Shown here in pieces: positions 17,525 to 26,151 of a DNA stretch of 64,000 nt (position 1 is its first letter; each line of letters opens with the position of its first letter). The stretch lies in contig JANXEA010000013.1 of assembly GCA_025059045.1 (NCBI GenBank), forward strand, positions 97,896 through 161,895. Reading direction: 5' to 3'. The translations under genes and the position numbers were made by a program. This stretch comes from Candidatus Bathyarchaeota archaeon. Lineage in GTDB: Archaea > Thermoproteota > Bathyarchaeia > Bathyarchaeales > DTEX01. The notes beneath the pieces are model-generated. The model saw nothing but the letters and a program-made list of their open reading frames with translations, was not told the origin of the DNA and made no database searches.

Positions 17525-18616
17525 ATGTTCGATGAGAAGTCTCTTTCGGTGTTGAAGCGGATGGTGGAATCTTTCGGTCCCTCAGGATTTGAAAGAGAAA
17601 CTGCTAAGATAATTAGAGATTACATGAAGGAATATTCTGACGAAATTCTTTCAGACAAGCTCGGCTCATTAGTCTTCCTCGTGAAAGGTGATAGCGAGCG
17701 TCCGCACGTGCTTATAGCGGGACACATTGACGAGGTCGGATTTGTAGTTTCGGGGATAGATGAGAAGACAGGTTTCCTATCTTTCAATCCTCTAGGCGGA
17801 TGGTTCGATCAGGTCTTACTCTCTCAAAGGGTTGTCGTCAGAACTGAAAAAGGAGATTTGCATGGAGTCATCGCAGCAAAGCCGCCGCATCTCTTAACAG
17901 ATGAGGAGAAAGCCAAAGTAGTCACTCAGGATAAGATGTACATAGATATAGGCGCAACCTCGGGCAAGGAGGCTATTGAGGCTGGCGTTAAGATCGGGGA
18001 TCCCGTGGTGCCTTGGTCACCCTTCTCTTTAATTCGACAGGGTAAAGTTGCAATGGGTAAGGCCTTCGATGACAGAATCGGCGCATTTGTCATGATGGAG
18101 ACTATTAGGAGGATCAGAGAGAACCATGTGAGCCATCCAAATACCGTTTATGGAGCCGCAACTGTTCAAGAGGAGGTTGGGCTTAGAGGGGCACAGACCG
18201 TCGCCTACCTTGTTGATCCTGATGTCGCGATAGTGCTTGAAGTTGATATTTCAGGTGACGCGCCCGACATTAAACCTTCAGAGGCGCCCGCTAAGATGGG
18301 GAAAGGGCCAAGTTTAGTCACTTATGATAGGAGTATGATACCAAATCAACCTCTGAAAGAGTTCGTCATAAAGGTAGCTAAAGAAACAGGAATTCCGCTT
18401 CAGCTATCACAAGTATCAAAAGGTGGAACTGATGCTGGACGAATACATCTAAATAGAGTCGGATGTCCAAGTGTTGTGCTTAGTGTGCCTACTAGGCACA
18501 TTCACAGCCACGTAGGTCTCTTGAGTTTAGAAGACGTTGAGAACACGGTTAAGCTAACGCTTGAACTCATTAAAAGACTGGATAAAAGGACAGTTGAGAG
18601 TTTTACGGAGATCTAG
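17525..18616 (+). CDS. M42-family metallopeptidase (deblocking aminopeptidase/TET-like)
   Basis: A 363-residue cytosolic aminopeptidase. Metal ligands are seen in IAGHIDEVGF (His, Asp), AFDDRIGAF (bridging Asp), the catalytic QEEVGLRGA (Glu-Glu), VLEVDISGD (Asp) and TRHIHSHVG (His). Such enzymes form tetrahedral dodecamers that trim peptides. I prefer the ATG at 17525, giving MFDEKSLSVLKRMVESFGPSG; an in-frame ATG at 17495 would overlap the aminotransferase by 16 bases. The two genes are surely co-transcribed. Confidence 0.93.
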   Translation: MFDEKSLSVLKRMVESFGPSGFERETAKIIRDYMKEYSDEILSDKLGSLVFLVKGDSERPHVLIAGHIDEVGFVVSGIDEKTGFLSFNPLGGWFDQVLLSQRVVVRTEKGDLHGVIAAKPPHLLTDEEKAKVVTQDKMYIDIGATSGKEAIEAGVKIGDPVVPWSPFSLIRQGKVAMGKAFDDRIGAFVMMETIRRIRENHVSHPNTVYGAATVQEEVGLRGAQTVAYLVDPDVAIVLEVDISGDAPDIKPSEAPAKMGKGPSLVTYDRSMIPNQPLKEFVIKVAKETGIPLQLSQVSKGGTDAGRIHLNRVGCPSVVLSVPTRHIHSHVGLLSLEDVENTVKLTLELIKRLDKRTVESFTEI

Positions 18617-18647
18617 AACCCAGCGCCTTCATACTTTTTTCACCTGT

Positions 18648-19772
18648 TTATCTTAGAAGTCTGAAGAGCTGCATTGCTGGGAGGACATTTCCTTTATCAT
18701 CGAATAGAGCGTTAGACCCGCCGAACCAGACATCTAGTCCGCTTACAGGTATGGATTCTGGATACCACCAGAGAACCCCCGCTCCCAAGTCGTTAGGCGT
18801 TTGTAAAACAGAGAATATCAGATCGGCCAAAAATTTTCTTTGACCTTCTGGGCTCATTTGCCATCCTAAATAGGCTGGATTCGCATACTCGACTTTGCTG
18901 AAGTCGACGTAACGGTAAGGATAAGCGGTTTCCACTATGAAGATGTCTTTACCGAAACGTCTTGCCGCATTGGTTAGAGTTTCACGTAGTGCGCTAATGG
19001 GACCATGCCACCATGGATAATAACTAAGACCTATAATATCATATGTGACATTATAGCGCTCAATGTTTTCAAAGAAAAACCTTGTTCCAGCCCAGTCACC
19101 ACCCCGATCAATGTGAATCAATATTTTGATTTCCTCCCCTCCAGATCCGTCTCTAATCCCCTGTATGGCAGCTTTAAGTAGAAGCGTGAATCTTCGCCAC
19201 TGCTGCTCAGTATCCCCCAGATCATAAAGTTTACCGTCTGGCCACAACATACCAGAGGTTATCTCATTACCCGGCTGCACAATGTCCGGCAAGACCCCCT
19301 CATTTCTGAAGTATTCGATACATTCTCTAGTGTAATTATAGACCCTCTCAACTAATGAGTCAAAATCCAAATCTTTCCAAGCCTCTGGTTTAAGCTGTTT
19401 TCCGGGATCCGCCCAAGTGTCACTATAATGAAAATCAAGGACTAATTTGGCTCCTGCTGCTTTGATACGTTTTGCAAGTGCCACAGTATATGGAAGATCG
19501 TTGACCACCACATCAACACGCGGCGGATCAACAAATAAACGGAGACGAAAACAGTTGGCTCCATATTTAGTCATAATTTTTACAGCATCATCAGGTCTGC
19601 CATCGTCCCTAAAAATTCCGCCTCTTTTTTCGATTTCGGCTAATGAAGAAATATCTCCGCCAAGGAGAAACTCTCTTCTTCTGGTCTCGAGTCTCGTCCT
19701 TATCAACTTCTTGATCTCTTCCTCTATAGAAGATTTCACGTTAAAGAGGCTCTGGAAGATTGCATATGCCAC
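18648..19772 (-). CDS. glycoside hydrolase family 53-like endo-beta-1,4-galactanase
   Basis: A 374-residue GH53-type TIM barrel. GGDISSLAEIEKRGG, FRLRLFVDPP and LDFHYSDTWADPG are characteristic of galactanases of pectin side chains. The acid/base glutamate is in QPGNEITSG and the nucleophile in FIVETAYPY. The only in-frame start is GTG at 19772. Upstream, the same frame encodes a hydrophobic RRPAYILIPIILLGSLL stretch with no start codon before a TGA at 19830-19832, so the exported N-terminus appears frameshifted (see findings). Confidence 0.85.
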   Translation of the reverse strand: MAYAIFQSLFNVKSSIEEEIKKLIRTRLETRRREFLLGGDISSLAEIEKRGGIFRDDGRPDDAVKIMTKYGANCFRLRLFVDPPRVDVVVNDLPYTVALAKRIKAAGAKLVLDFHYSDTWADPGKQLKPEAWKDLDFDSLVERVYNYTRECIEYFRNEGVLPDIVQPGNEITSGMLWPDGKLYDLGDTEQQWRRFTLLLKAAIQGIRDGSGGEEIKILIHIDRGGDWAGTRFFFENIERYNVTYDIIGLSYYPWWHGPISALRETLTNAARRFGKDIFIVETAYPYRYVDFSKVEYANPAYLGWQMSPEGQRKFLADLIFSVLQTPNDLGAGVLWWYPESIPVSGLDVWFGGSNALFDDKGNVLPAMQLFRLLR

Positions 19773-19891
19773 TAATAAGGATCCTAGAAGTATTATTGGG
19801 ATTAAAATATAGGCTGGTCTCCTGATACCTCATCGCCCACTATCTTCATTTTACCTCTCCATCTAATAATTCTTTGCATGAAAGCTTCAAA

Positions 19892-21361
19892 TTAATGATT
19901 TTCTGCTGATCGTTTCCAGAAAAATCTGGTTTCACCCATCATTTTGATGTCTAAAGGTCTAATTTTTATAATCATTGGAAAATCCTTTACAATCTTACCT
20001 AAAACAAGACAGTAATGTGGAGGAAGATCCCGTACAATAGATATCACTGTCTCAGCATCCACCTTGGCAGCTCTAGACACTGTCTCCAAATCATGCTCGT
20101 TGACGAAGTTTAATAGGAAAATATTGTCCACTTGCCTGTAAATGTTCTCATTTATCGTGTTCGGCTGATTTGTTACGAATGTTGTGAAGATGCCTAGGTG
20201 TCTCATTCGAGTTACAACATCATCCCAGTATGTCTCTCTTAGGTATAAGTGGGCTTCTTCAGCAAACAGGAAGATTGGTTCGATCCTTCTTTGTGAAAGG
20301 GCTTCTTGGAGCTCTGCTAAAATGAATTCAACGACTATCTGACGGTCCGTATGGGATGTCTCGCTTAAATCGACAACTATAACTCCGCCGCCGCCTTTCT
20401 CAATTTTCCTAATAAGGCCTTCGAAGTCAACAGCTTCGGCCATGTTGTCAGTGAAGAAATTTGAATTCAGTAGTGCATGGTAACGTGAAAACATGGCGTC
20501 TCTTACATGCTGGTTGCATTCCCATCTTCTTATAGCATCTCCTAGGCTGCTGAGGGTAAGGGAGCCTCTTTCATGAAGAAGCCTCCAAATCTGTCTAAAC
20601 TCCCTCGCCGATGTGCCAGGTAAATCCAATACGTAAGTAAGAATTCGAAGTATGACGTATAGATCTGTCTGGTAAAGTGTAACTTTGAAATTTTTTCCGG
20701 GCGAGAGTATGTGAATCTTATCATAGAATCTATTTTTTTCACCATTACATGTTAGACCGAGATTTGTGTATTCGCCGTTTATGTCAAATACGATGACTGT
20801 TGCTCCATGCTCAACAAGACCTAATGCGATAATTTTTGAAAGATGTGATTTACCCGTTCCCTTCTTTCCAGTTATGACATTCAGCCGCCCATCAAGTTCA
20901 CATGCGTCAATAAAAAATGGCACCATGTCATGCGTCCAGCCAAGATTTATGCGAAGTCCGTTGCAAACACCAATAATTTTCAGAAGCGATTCAGTAGTCA
21001 ACCTCTTTATGGTTGAATGTATTCGAGACGGAAGCCATGAATTCTCAGGCCTAATTTCCTCTCCAAAGATTGTCCCATGTATCTTGCAGATGAGCAGATG
21101 CGTGTCTTGAATATGCTGTATATGTGACACGATATTTAACGGATCGATGTCGTTGCACTCTGGGTCCTCCTCAATGTTGGGTGAGCGAAGTAGTTCTTCC
21201 ATTATTCCTGGAACATTCGCATATTGTATGTCAATAACCTGCGCTACCATAGATTTTTTAGCTTTATGATCTTCGATCACAAGGTATCCTCCTTTTTCAA
21301 TTTCTTCGCCTGGAAAGCTCAATATGTGCAGTGTATTGCCAACTTTTTTGAAAAGCCTCAT
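19892..21361 (-). CDS. herA: HerA-like hexameric ATPase/translocase
   Basis: A 489-residue FtsK/HerA-superfamily ATPase. The N-terminal approximately 100 residues are a beta-rich HAS-barrel-like domain. Walker A is GKKGTGKS at 165-172, Walker B is GVIVVDLSE, and a second acidic motif is FLFAEEAHLYLRE. HerA pumps DNA through the NurA nuclease during end resection. Here it lies 3 bases downstream of a nurA-type gene, so the two are co-translated. Mre11 and Rad50, the frequent neighbours, are absent, so this could be a second HerA/NurA pair with another job. Confidence 0.9.
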   Translation of the reverse strand: MRLFKKVGNTLHILSFPGEEIEKGGYLVIEDHKAKKSMVAQVIDIQYANVPGIMEELLRSPNIEEDPECNDIDPLNIVSHIQHIQDTHLLICKIHGTIFGEEIRPENSWLPSRIHSTIKRLTTESLLKIIGVCNGLRINLGWTHDMVPFFIDACELDGRLNVITGKKGTGKSHLSKIIALGLVEHGATVIVFDINGEYTNLGLTCNGEKNRFYDKIHILSPGKNFKVTLYQTDLYVILRILTYVLDLPGTSAREFRQIWRLLHERGSLTLSSLGDAIRRWECNQHVRDAMFSRYHALLNSNFFTDNMAEAVDFEGLIRKIEKGGGGVIVVDLSETSHTDRQIVVEFILAELQEALSQRRIEPIFLFAEEAHLYLRETYWDDVVTRMRHLGIFTTFVTNQPNTINENIYRQVDNIFLLNFVNEHDLETVSRAAKVDAETVISIVRDLPPHYCLVLGKIVKDFPMIIKIRPLDIKMMGETRFFWKRSAENH

Positions 21362-21364
21362 CCT

Positions 21365-22450
21365 TTAATCCCCGAGTCCAGTGCCATAAGGTCCGAAAAG
21401 GGATCTTCGCATATTCGGCCGCCGCATTAGTCTTATTCCTAACTCTTTTACAAGATAAGATTGTATTCCAACCACATCAATTGAAGTGAATGTGGAATGG
21501 ATGTGGGCTAGTCTGAGAGTTTCTGGGTATCCTTGAAAATTGAGTTCATTTCCGAGAAGTCTCTCAATAGTGCTTACAGAATCTTGTTTGGAGAAAGCAT
21601 GATCAACGTCGAGACGAAAGTGGAGACCATCCCTTGAGAGTTTTGCTATATATACTCTTCCGAGAAATATTGTGTGCTTGCAACTTTCTGAATATGGTTG
21701 TTCGACTTCAAATAGGCAAGGACATGTGTATTCGGCGAGTAAATCCGTAATTTTTCTCAATATGGGCTGAAGGCTGCTCTCTTTAGAGATGGCGATGACG
21801 ACGTTAAAGTTTTTTCTGGCATTTCTAAGTATTCGATCAACATCTTCTACGTTCTGACTATATGGGTCAACCGATAAGGATCCGTCCCAAAGAATTAAGC
21901 TGTTGCAGGTTGTAGAGGAAATGCTTGCTCTAACATGGTGTTCTATTAGGTTACAAAGGAGCTTCTGCGTTTCGATCAATACGGATTGGCCATTGTAATT
22001 AAACGTCCATCTGCCTCCGAGGGTCCTCAGAATTTCCTTATAGTTGTCTTGGTCGATATAGAATGGAAATGGCCCAACTCTCATATACCTATATTTTCCC
22101 TTGTTATTCCACACTATTGCCGCTCTCACTGCACATAATGTTCCCGTCTCGGTCTCTCCGATGCGAATAGTTGATGCGTCGATTCCTACGATAGGTGTTC
22201 CATCGGGAATTGGCTTCAACGGTATAAGGGAAGCGGAAATAGTTCTCCCTCCAAAATCCTCGTCGATTCCATGTAGCAGGCAGACAGGTTCCGAAATTTC
22301 CGGATGATAAGACGTGAACGTTTTTCCCTTGGAGCGGTCAATTGAGCTTAGACTTAACTCTGTAAGGATAGCTTGAAGTTCAGTTTCCTTTATTTGGTCG
22401 GGAAAATTATATTTTGGTGTTGCATCATATTGTAGTTGTTCAATCAACAA
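21365..22450 (-). CDS. nurA: NurA-domain nuclease
   Basis: A 361-residue protein with the NurA RNase H-like fold. The first catalytic aspartate is D91 in VGIDAST, a second acidic strand is LILWDGSLS, and a third is FRLDVDHAF near the C-terminus. NurA is a 5'-3' nuclease driven by HerA, and the gene is immediately upstream of the HerA-like gene. The start is probably TTG. The product ends with an arginine-rich GIRLMRRPNMRRSLFG segment that could contact the ATPase or DNA; that is inference. Confidence 0.88.
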   Translation of the reverse strand: MLIEQLQYDATPKYNFPDQIKETELQAILTELSLSSIDRSKGKTFTSYHPEISEPVCLLHGIDEDFGGRTISASLIPLKPIPDGTPIVGIDASTIRIGETETGTLCAVRAAIVWNNKGKYRYMRVGPFPFYIDQDNYKEILRTLGGRWTFNYNGQSVLIETQKLLCNLIEHHVRASISSTTCNSLILWDGSLSVDPYSQNVEDVDRILRNARKNFNVVIAISKESSLQPILRKITDLLAEYTCPCLFEVEQPYSESCKHTIFLGRVYIAKLSRDGLHFRLDVDHAFSKQDSVSTIERLLGNELNFQGYPETLRLAHIHSTFTSIDVVGIQSYLVKELGIRLMRRPNMRRSLFGPYGTGLGD

Positions 22451-22502
22451 TATTCACCAACTAGCATTTAGTAGCGAGGTATTGATATATAAATGTTGCG
22501 CA

Positions 22503-22517
22503 TGTTCATCTTGAACA
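22503..22517. promoter_or_regulatory. palindromic operator candidate between nurA and the wHTH gene
   Basis: TGTTCA-TCT-TGAACA is a perfect 6+3+6 palindrome in the divergent intergenic region. A TATA-like ATATATAAAT lies about 15 bases to its left, so the palindrome sits where transcription of the wHTH gene would start. This placement suits a repressor site, possibly autoregulation. The link is inferred from position only. Confidence 0.45.
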
Positions 22518-22560
22518 ACACAATAAACAATAATTAGGAAAAATAGGTGCGAGAACAATC

Positions 22561-22992
22561 ATGTCAGATCCCCCCAAAGAAGAAAAACCGTCCGGCCAAT
22601 TTCCCGTTCACATAAAAATTAGAGTTAGAGGTGTAGAATTCGAAATTGAATGTAGAGAAGAACAAGTAGGAGATGTTGTTCAGAAGATCCTTGCAACCGC
22701 AACCCAATATGCCGAAAAGTCATCTACTTCTCTAGAGGAGAAGACAACCTCCATAACTAAGGCTGAAACATGTAGAGGAGTTGTGGAGCAACTCTGGAGG
22801 GACGGATGGTTTTCAAAACCTAGATCCCTAGGTGACATTCATGAGGAGATGACGAGAATAGGATACCATTATGACCGAACTGCAGTTGCGCATGTATTAC
22901 TAGACCTTGTGAGAGATGGCATATTGACAAGGGATGGAAAGGCTCGACGATACGTTTATGTCCAGAAACGTCCATCTTCAGTTGCTGAATAA
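22561..22992 (+). CDS. winged-helix protein with N-terminal strand-strand-helix module
   Basis: A 143-residue protein. Residues 14-45 (VHIKIRVRGVEFEIEC then a helix VGDVVQKIL) form a small two-strand/helix module, followed by a linker. The winged helix-turn-helix at about 70-135 includes GDIHEEMTRIGYHYDRTAVAHVLLDLVRDGILTR in two consecutive parts. It diverges from the nurA-herA pair and may regulate it. The same N-terminal module recurs in the two proteins at 24.9-25.9 kb. No named family is recognised. Confidence 0.7.
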   Translation: MSDPPKEEKPSGQFPVHIKIRVRGVEFEIECREEQVGDVVQKILATATQYAEKSSTSLEEKTTSITKAETCRGVVEQLWRDGWFSKPRSLGDIHEEMTRIGYHYDRTAVAHVLLDLVRDGILTRDGKARRYVYVQKRPSSVAE

Positions 22993-23016
22993 ACGTGTGG
23001 AATTTTAAAGGATGAA

Positions 23017-23610
23017 TTGGTAAAGAAAATGGCGCAGAATGCAGAATATGAATTTAGACCCGAAGTTTTGGTGCTTGCTCATTGTCTCCTAAATTATGGA
23101 ACTAGATGGTGGCAGTATGAGCCTTCAAACGAAAATAGGGGGCCATGCCCCGAGATCGTCAGATTTTTGGTGAAGCATAGAGTTGGAGCAATCCAGTTAC
23201 CATGCCCAGAATATTCTTTCTGCGGAAATCCCCGGCCACCAAGAACAAAGGATGAATATGAAAGGACGCCGTCCTTCAGTTCACATTGCAAAGATCTTGC
23301 GGTTGGAACAGCAAGATATCTTAAGGCCATGGCCCGTGCAAAAGATGGTTCAGAGCTTAAGATCTTAGCAATTGTTGGGGTTGAGCATTCACCCACATGC
23401 GCAGTAAAGAGTACTCCACGCATTATAAATGGTCTGAAAGTATACGTCGAAGAGAAGGGGCTGTTTATGGATCTACTCGAGAAAGAATTAATCGCGCTCG
23501 GTCTGAACTTCCCCTTCATTGATGTGAACCTCAATGATAGAAAAGAAATCGGCAGAAGACTGAATTTTCTGCTCCGTAAACCTAAAAAGCATCCTGGATG
23601 CAGTCCATAG
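23017..23610 (+). CDS. TudS-related (DUF523-like) putative desulfidase
   Basis: A 197-residue protein related to TudS, a [4Fe-4S] enzyme that removes sulfur from thiouracil. Cysteines that could hold the cluster are in LAHCLLNYGTR, QLPCPEYSFCG and HSPTCAVKS. The arrangement VLVLAHCLLN, then LPCPE, then GVEHSPTC is that of the family. The physiological substrate is not known. The start is TTG at 23017 close to an AAAGGATG motif, or the ATG at 23029; both are possible. It precedes purA by 13 bases and is likely co-transcribed. Confidence 0.75.
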   Translation: MVKKMAQNAEYEFRPEVLVLAHCLLNYGTRWWQYEPSNENRGPCPEIVRFLVKHRVGAIQLPCPEYSFCGNPRPPRTKDEYERTPSFSSHCKDLAVGTARYLKAMARAKDGSELKILAIVGVEHSPTCAVKSTPRIINGLKVYVEEKGLFMDLLEKELIALGLNFPFIDVNLNDRKEIGRRLNFLLRKPKKHPGCSP

Positions 23611-23623
23611 GACTGGTGATTAT

Positions 23624-24907
23624 ATGCCCGGTTTAGTGGTGGTTGGAACACAGTGGGGCGACGAGGGAAAAGGGAAGATAGTTGACTTCCTCGCGAAGGA
23701 TGCTGACTGCGTTGTCAGATATAATGGTGGGTCCAATGCTGGACATACAGTTGTGGTTAAAGGCAGGATATATAAGTTCCATATTGTCCCATCAGGTGTC
23801 CTCCAGGGAAAGAGGGTGTACATAGGTAATGGAGTAGTTGTCGATCCCGAAGTTCTTCTTAGGGAAATTGAAGGTCTAAGAAGTAATGGTTTTGACCCAG
23901 ATCTTCATGTAAGTGACCGTGCTCATGTCGTCTTTGACTTTCATAAGGTTATTGACGGATTAGAGGAGAAGTTTAAGGGCGGATTGAGTGCCGGGACAAC
24001 ACTTAGAGGGATAGGGCCAGCATATTCTGACAAGGTTGCGAGGTTTGGGATACGAGTAGCAGACCTCTTAAATAAGGACGAGCTCAAAAGAAAGCTTGAT
24101 CTTCTTTCCACATTAAAGCAAAAAGTAATAACTCATGTATATGACGCTGAAGAGGTAATTGACAAAGAAGCAATATTTAGGAAGTACTTAGATTACGGCC
24201 AACGTATTTCAAAGTATGTATGTGATGTTTCATCTGAAATCAACGAAGCTTTGGATAAAGGAGAAACCGTTATTTTCGAGGGTGCTCAAGGCACACTCTT
24301 AGATGTTGATCACGGAATCTATCCATTTGGGACCTCATCAAACGCGACGGCGGGAGGGGCATGTACAGGCGTGGGTGTCGGGCCAACGAAGATTGAAAAA
24401 GTAATAGGGGTGGCCAAGGCTTATATCTCAAGGGTTGGAACAGGTTACGTTCCCACAGAATTGAGGGACGATATTGGTGAGAGAATACGTGTTATCGGCG
24501 GCGAGTATGGGACTGCAACGGGGAGGCCTAGAAGGTGTGGCTGGTTTGATCTTGTTCCGGTAAAATATTCAATCAGAGTTAACGGGATATCTGAGTTGAT
24601 ACTTACTAAGCTGGATGTTTTAAGCGGCATAAATCCATTAAAGATTTGCCTGCATTACATGTGCGAAGGTAAGGTTGTGAGCGATGTTCCAGCAGACCTT
24701 ACAAAATATGAGAAATGCGTGCCTATATATGAGGAGATGGAGGGGTGGAGCGGCTCTATAGACTGGCACAAAGTTGCGGTTGGGGGGTACGACGCGATGC
24801 CTGAGGAAGCGAAAGCCTATGTCGAGAGGATCGAAGAGCTAACTGGTGTACCAATCAAGATGATTTCAGTCGGTCAAGAAAGAGAGGACACTATAATCAA
24901 GGATTAG
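23624..24907 (+). CDS. purA: adenylosuccinate synthetase
   Basis: A 427-residue enzyme of AMP synthesis joining IMP and aspartate with GTP. WGDEGKGKIVD is the GTP P-loop, and NGGSNAGHTV, GTTLRGIGPAYSDK and FEGAQGTLLDVDHGIYPFGTSS are all canonical. The length is that of the full-size bacterial/eukaryotic form; some archaea have a shorter enzyme of about 340 residues. The gene overlaps the end of the convergent winged-helix gene by 11 bases. Confidence 0.97.
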   Translation: MPGLVVVGTQWGDEGKGKIVDFLAKDADCVVRYNGGSNAGHTVVVKGRIYKFHIVPSGVLQGKRVYIGNGVVVDPEVLLREIEGLRSNGFDPDLHVSDRAHVVFDFHKVIDGLEEKFKGGLSAGTTLRGIGPAYSDKVARFGIRVADLLNKDELKRKLDLLSTLKQKVITHVYDAEEVIDKEAIFRKYLDYGQRISKYVCDVSSEINEALDKGETVIFEGAQGTLLDVDHGIYPFGTSSNATAGGACTGVGVGPTKIEKVIGVAKAYISRVGTGYVPTELRDDIGERIRVIGGEYGTATGRPRRCGWFDLVPVKYSIRVNGISELILTKLDVLSGINPLKICLHYMCEGKVVSDVPADLTKYEKCVPIYEEMEGWSGSIDWHKVAVGGYDAMPEEAKAYVERIEELTGVPIKMISVGQEREDTIIKD

Positions 24908-25409
24908 CTTCCGGCGTACGGGATTCACGTATTACTTTAAGGATTTCTTCAACTCTTCGAATGCCGAGAAGTGTTAAACCATATTCGCCATCGGGCCTCC
25001 TCTCAATAATACCATTTGAAAGCAGTTTCGGGATCTCATTTGACACAGTTTTACGTGCCTTTCCAATTATCCTCGCAAGTTCGGCGGATGACAATGTTGC
25101 CTTCGGAAGCTTACCTATCATGTTTCCTACATATGCTCCAAGTAGTGAGATGCATATTGCATCTCTAGATGAAAGGTCAAGCCTGGATAGGATCGGGCCA
25201 TCATCAGTTATCTCAACTAGACCGACAAGTTTTTCAGACAACTCCGCAATATTGGGATTGTAAGAGATTTTTTGAGCGATCTCTAAAGATGGAAATACTT
25301 TGGAGAGAAATCCGAAGATGAGTTTAAGGGCTTCGTTCACATCCCCCTCAAAATCTGCTTTGACACCATCAATCTCTAGGTGAACCTTAAGTTTACTCTT
25401 CTCGGCCAC
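24897..25409 (-). CDS. winged-helix regulator-like protein (paralogue 1)
   Basis: A 170-residue protein. The N-terminal module is LKVHLEIDGVKADFEG followed by a helix ALKLIFGFL; the middle is helical. The C-terminal winged helix covers about residues 105-160 (LSSAELARIIGKARKTVSNE, then LLSNGIIERRPDGEYGLT). It has the same length and layout as the gene directly upstream, 3 bases apart, so the two arose by tandem duplication and are co-transcribed. Probable DNA-binding pair; target unknown. Confidence 0.72.
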   Translation of the reverse strand: MAEKSKLKVHLEIDGVKADFEGDVNEALKLIFGFLSKVFPSLEIAQKISYNPNIAELSEKLVGLVEITDDGPILSRLDLSSRDAICISLLGAYVGNMIGKLPKATLSSAELARIIGKARKTVSNEIPKLLSNGIIERRPDGEYGLTLLGIRRVEEILKVIRESRTPEANP

Positions 25410-25412
25410 TTC

Positions 25413-25925
25413 TTAGTCCTCAGACCTAATTCTTGGCAGAATCTCATCTAGAAATGCATTTATGCCTAATGTAGTTATGCGATACTCTCCACGTCCAACC
25501 CTCTCAACCCAACCAGCATTAGATAGCTCGCTCAGCCTAGCCCCCACCGTCCCAATCTTACCGCTTGTGAGAGAGGCTATTTCACTTGCCGTTAAGGTCT
25601 CCTTCTCTGTTTTACCAGCCTTATAGCCGACATAAGCCTTGATGAGTTGTAGAATTATGGCGTCCTTCTCGCCGCCCATCTTCTCTCTGGGAACCGTTAT
25701 AGCGACCCCCTCAGGTGTGAAGACTATCAATCCTTTTATGCCCTCCAGAAGCCGCTCGAAATCTACTGTTAAAGTCAATTTCGAAAAGAGGTCATATGTG
25801 GGAATAACTTCCCTGATGAAAGCGAAAAACGACTTCAAAACGTCGTCACTACTGCCTGAAAATTTTGCCTCCATGTCCCTATACTTTACGTGAACTTCAA
25901 GTGTGTCTTTGGGTTCGCCGCTCAT
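25413..25925 (-). CDS. winged-helix regulator-like protein (paralogue 2)
   Basis: A 170-residue protein when started at the ATG at 25925, which has GAGGAGGA eight bases upstream; an upstream in-frame codon at 26018 would add an unlikely extension containing that ribosome-binding site. The N-terminal LEVHVKYRDMEAKFSG and helix VLKSFFAFI match paralogue 1, and the C-terminal LTASEIASLTSGKIGTVGAR and WVERVGRGEYRIT form the winged helix. The identical length to its neighbour supports the chosen start. Confidence 0.72.
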   Translation of the reverse strand: MSGEPKDTLEVHVKYRDMEAKFSGSSDDVLKSFFAFIREVIPTYDLFSKLTLTVDFERLLEGIKGLIVFTPEGVAITVPREKMGGEKDAIILQLIKAYVGYKAGKTEKETLTASEIASLTSGKIGTVGARLSELSNAGWVERVGRGEYRITTLGINAFLDEILPRIRSED

Positions 25926-26151
25926 ATGAACTGTCCTCCTCAACTCCTTCCAACCTAACCTTTCTACTTCAACATGTCTGAAATTATTAGGGTATGTAGT
26001 AAATGGTATGCTACGCATCTAAATACGCTCGCATTATTTAAAAGACTTTTTGAGCAGGAAAAGTTCTTTCCGTCAATGTTAAAAGATATTTTTAGAAAGC
26101 CTATGCTTTTATATAATTTTGAACAAAAAAAGGCCTGGAGTGTAAAAGAGT

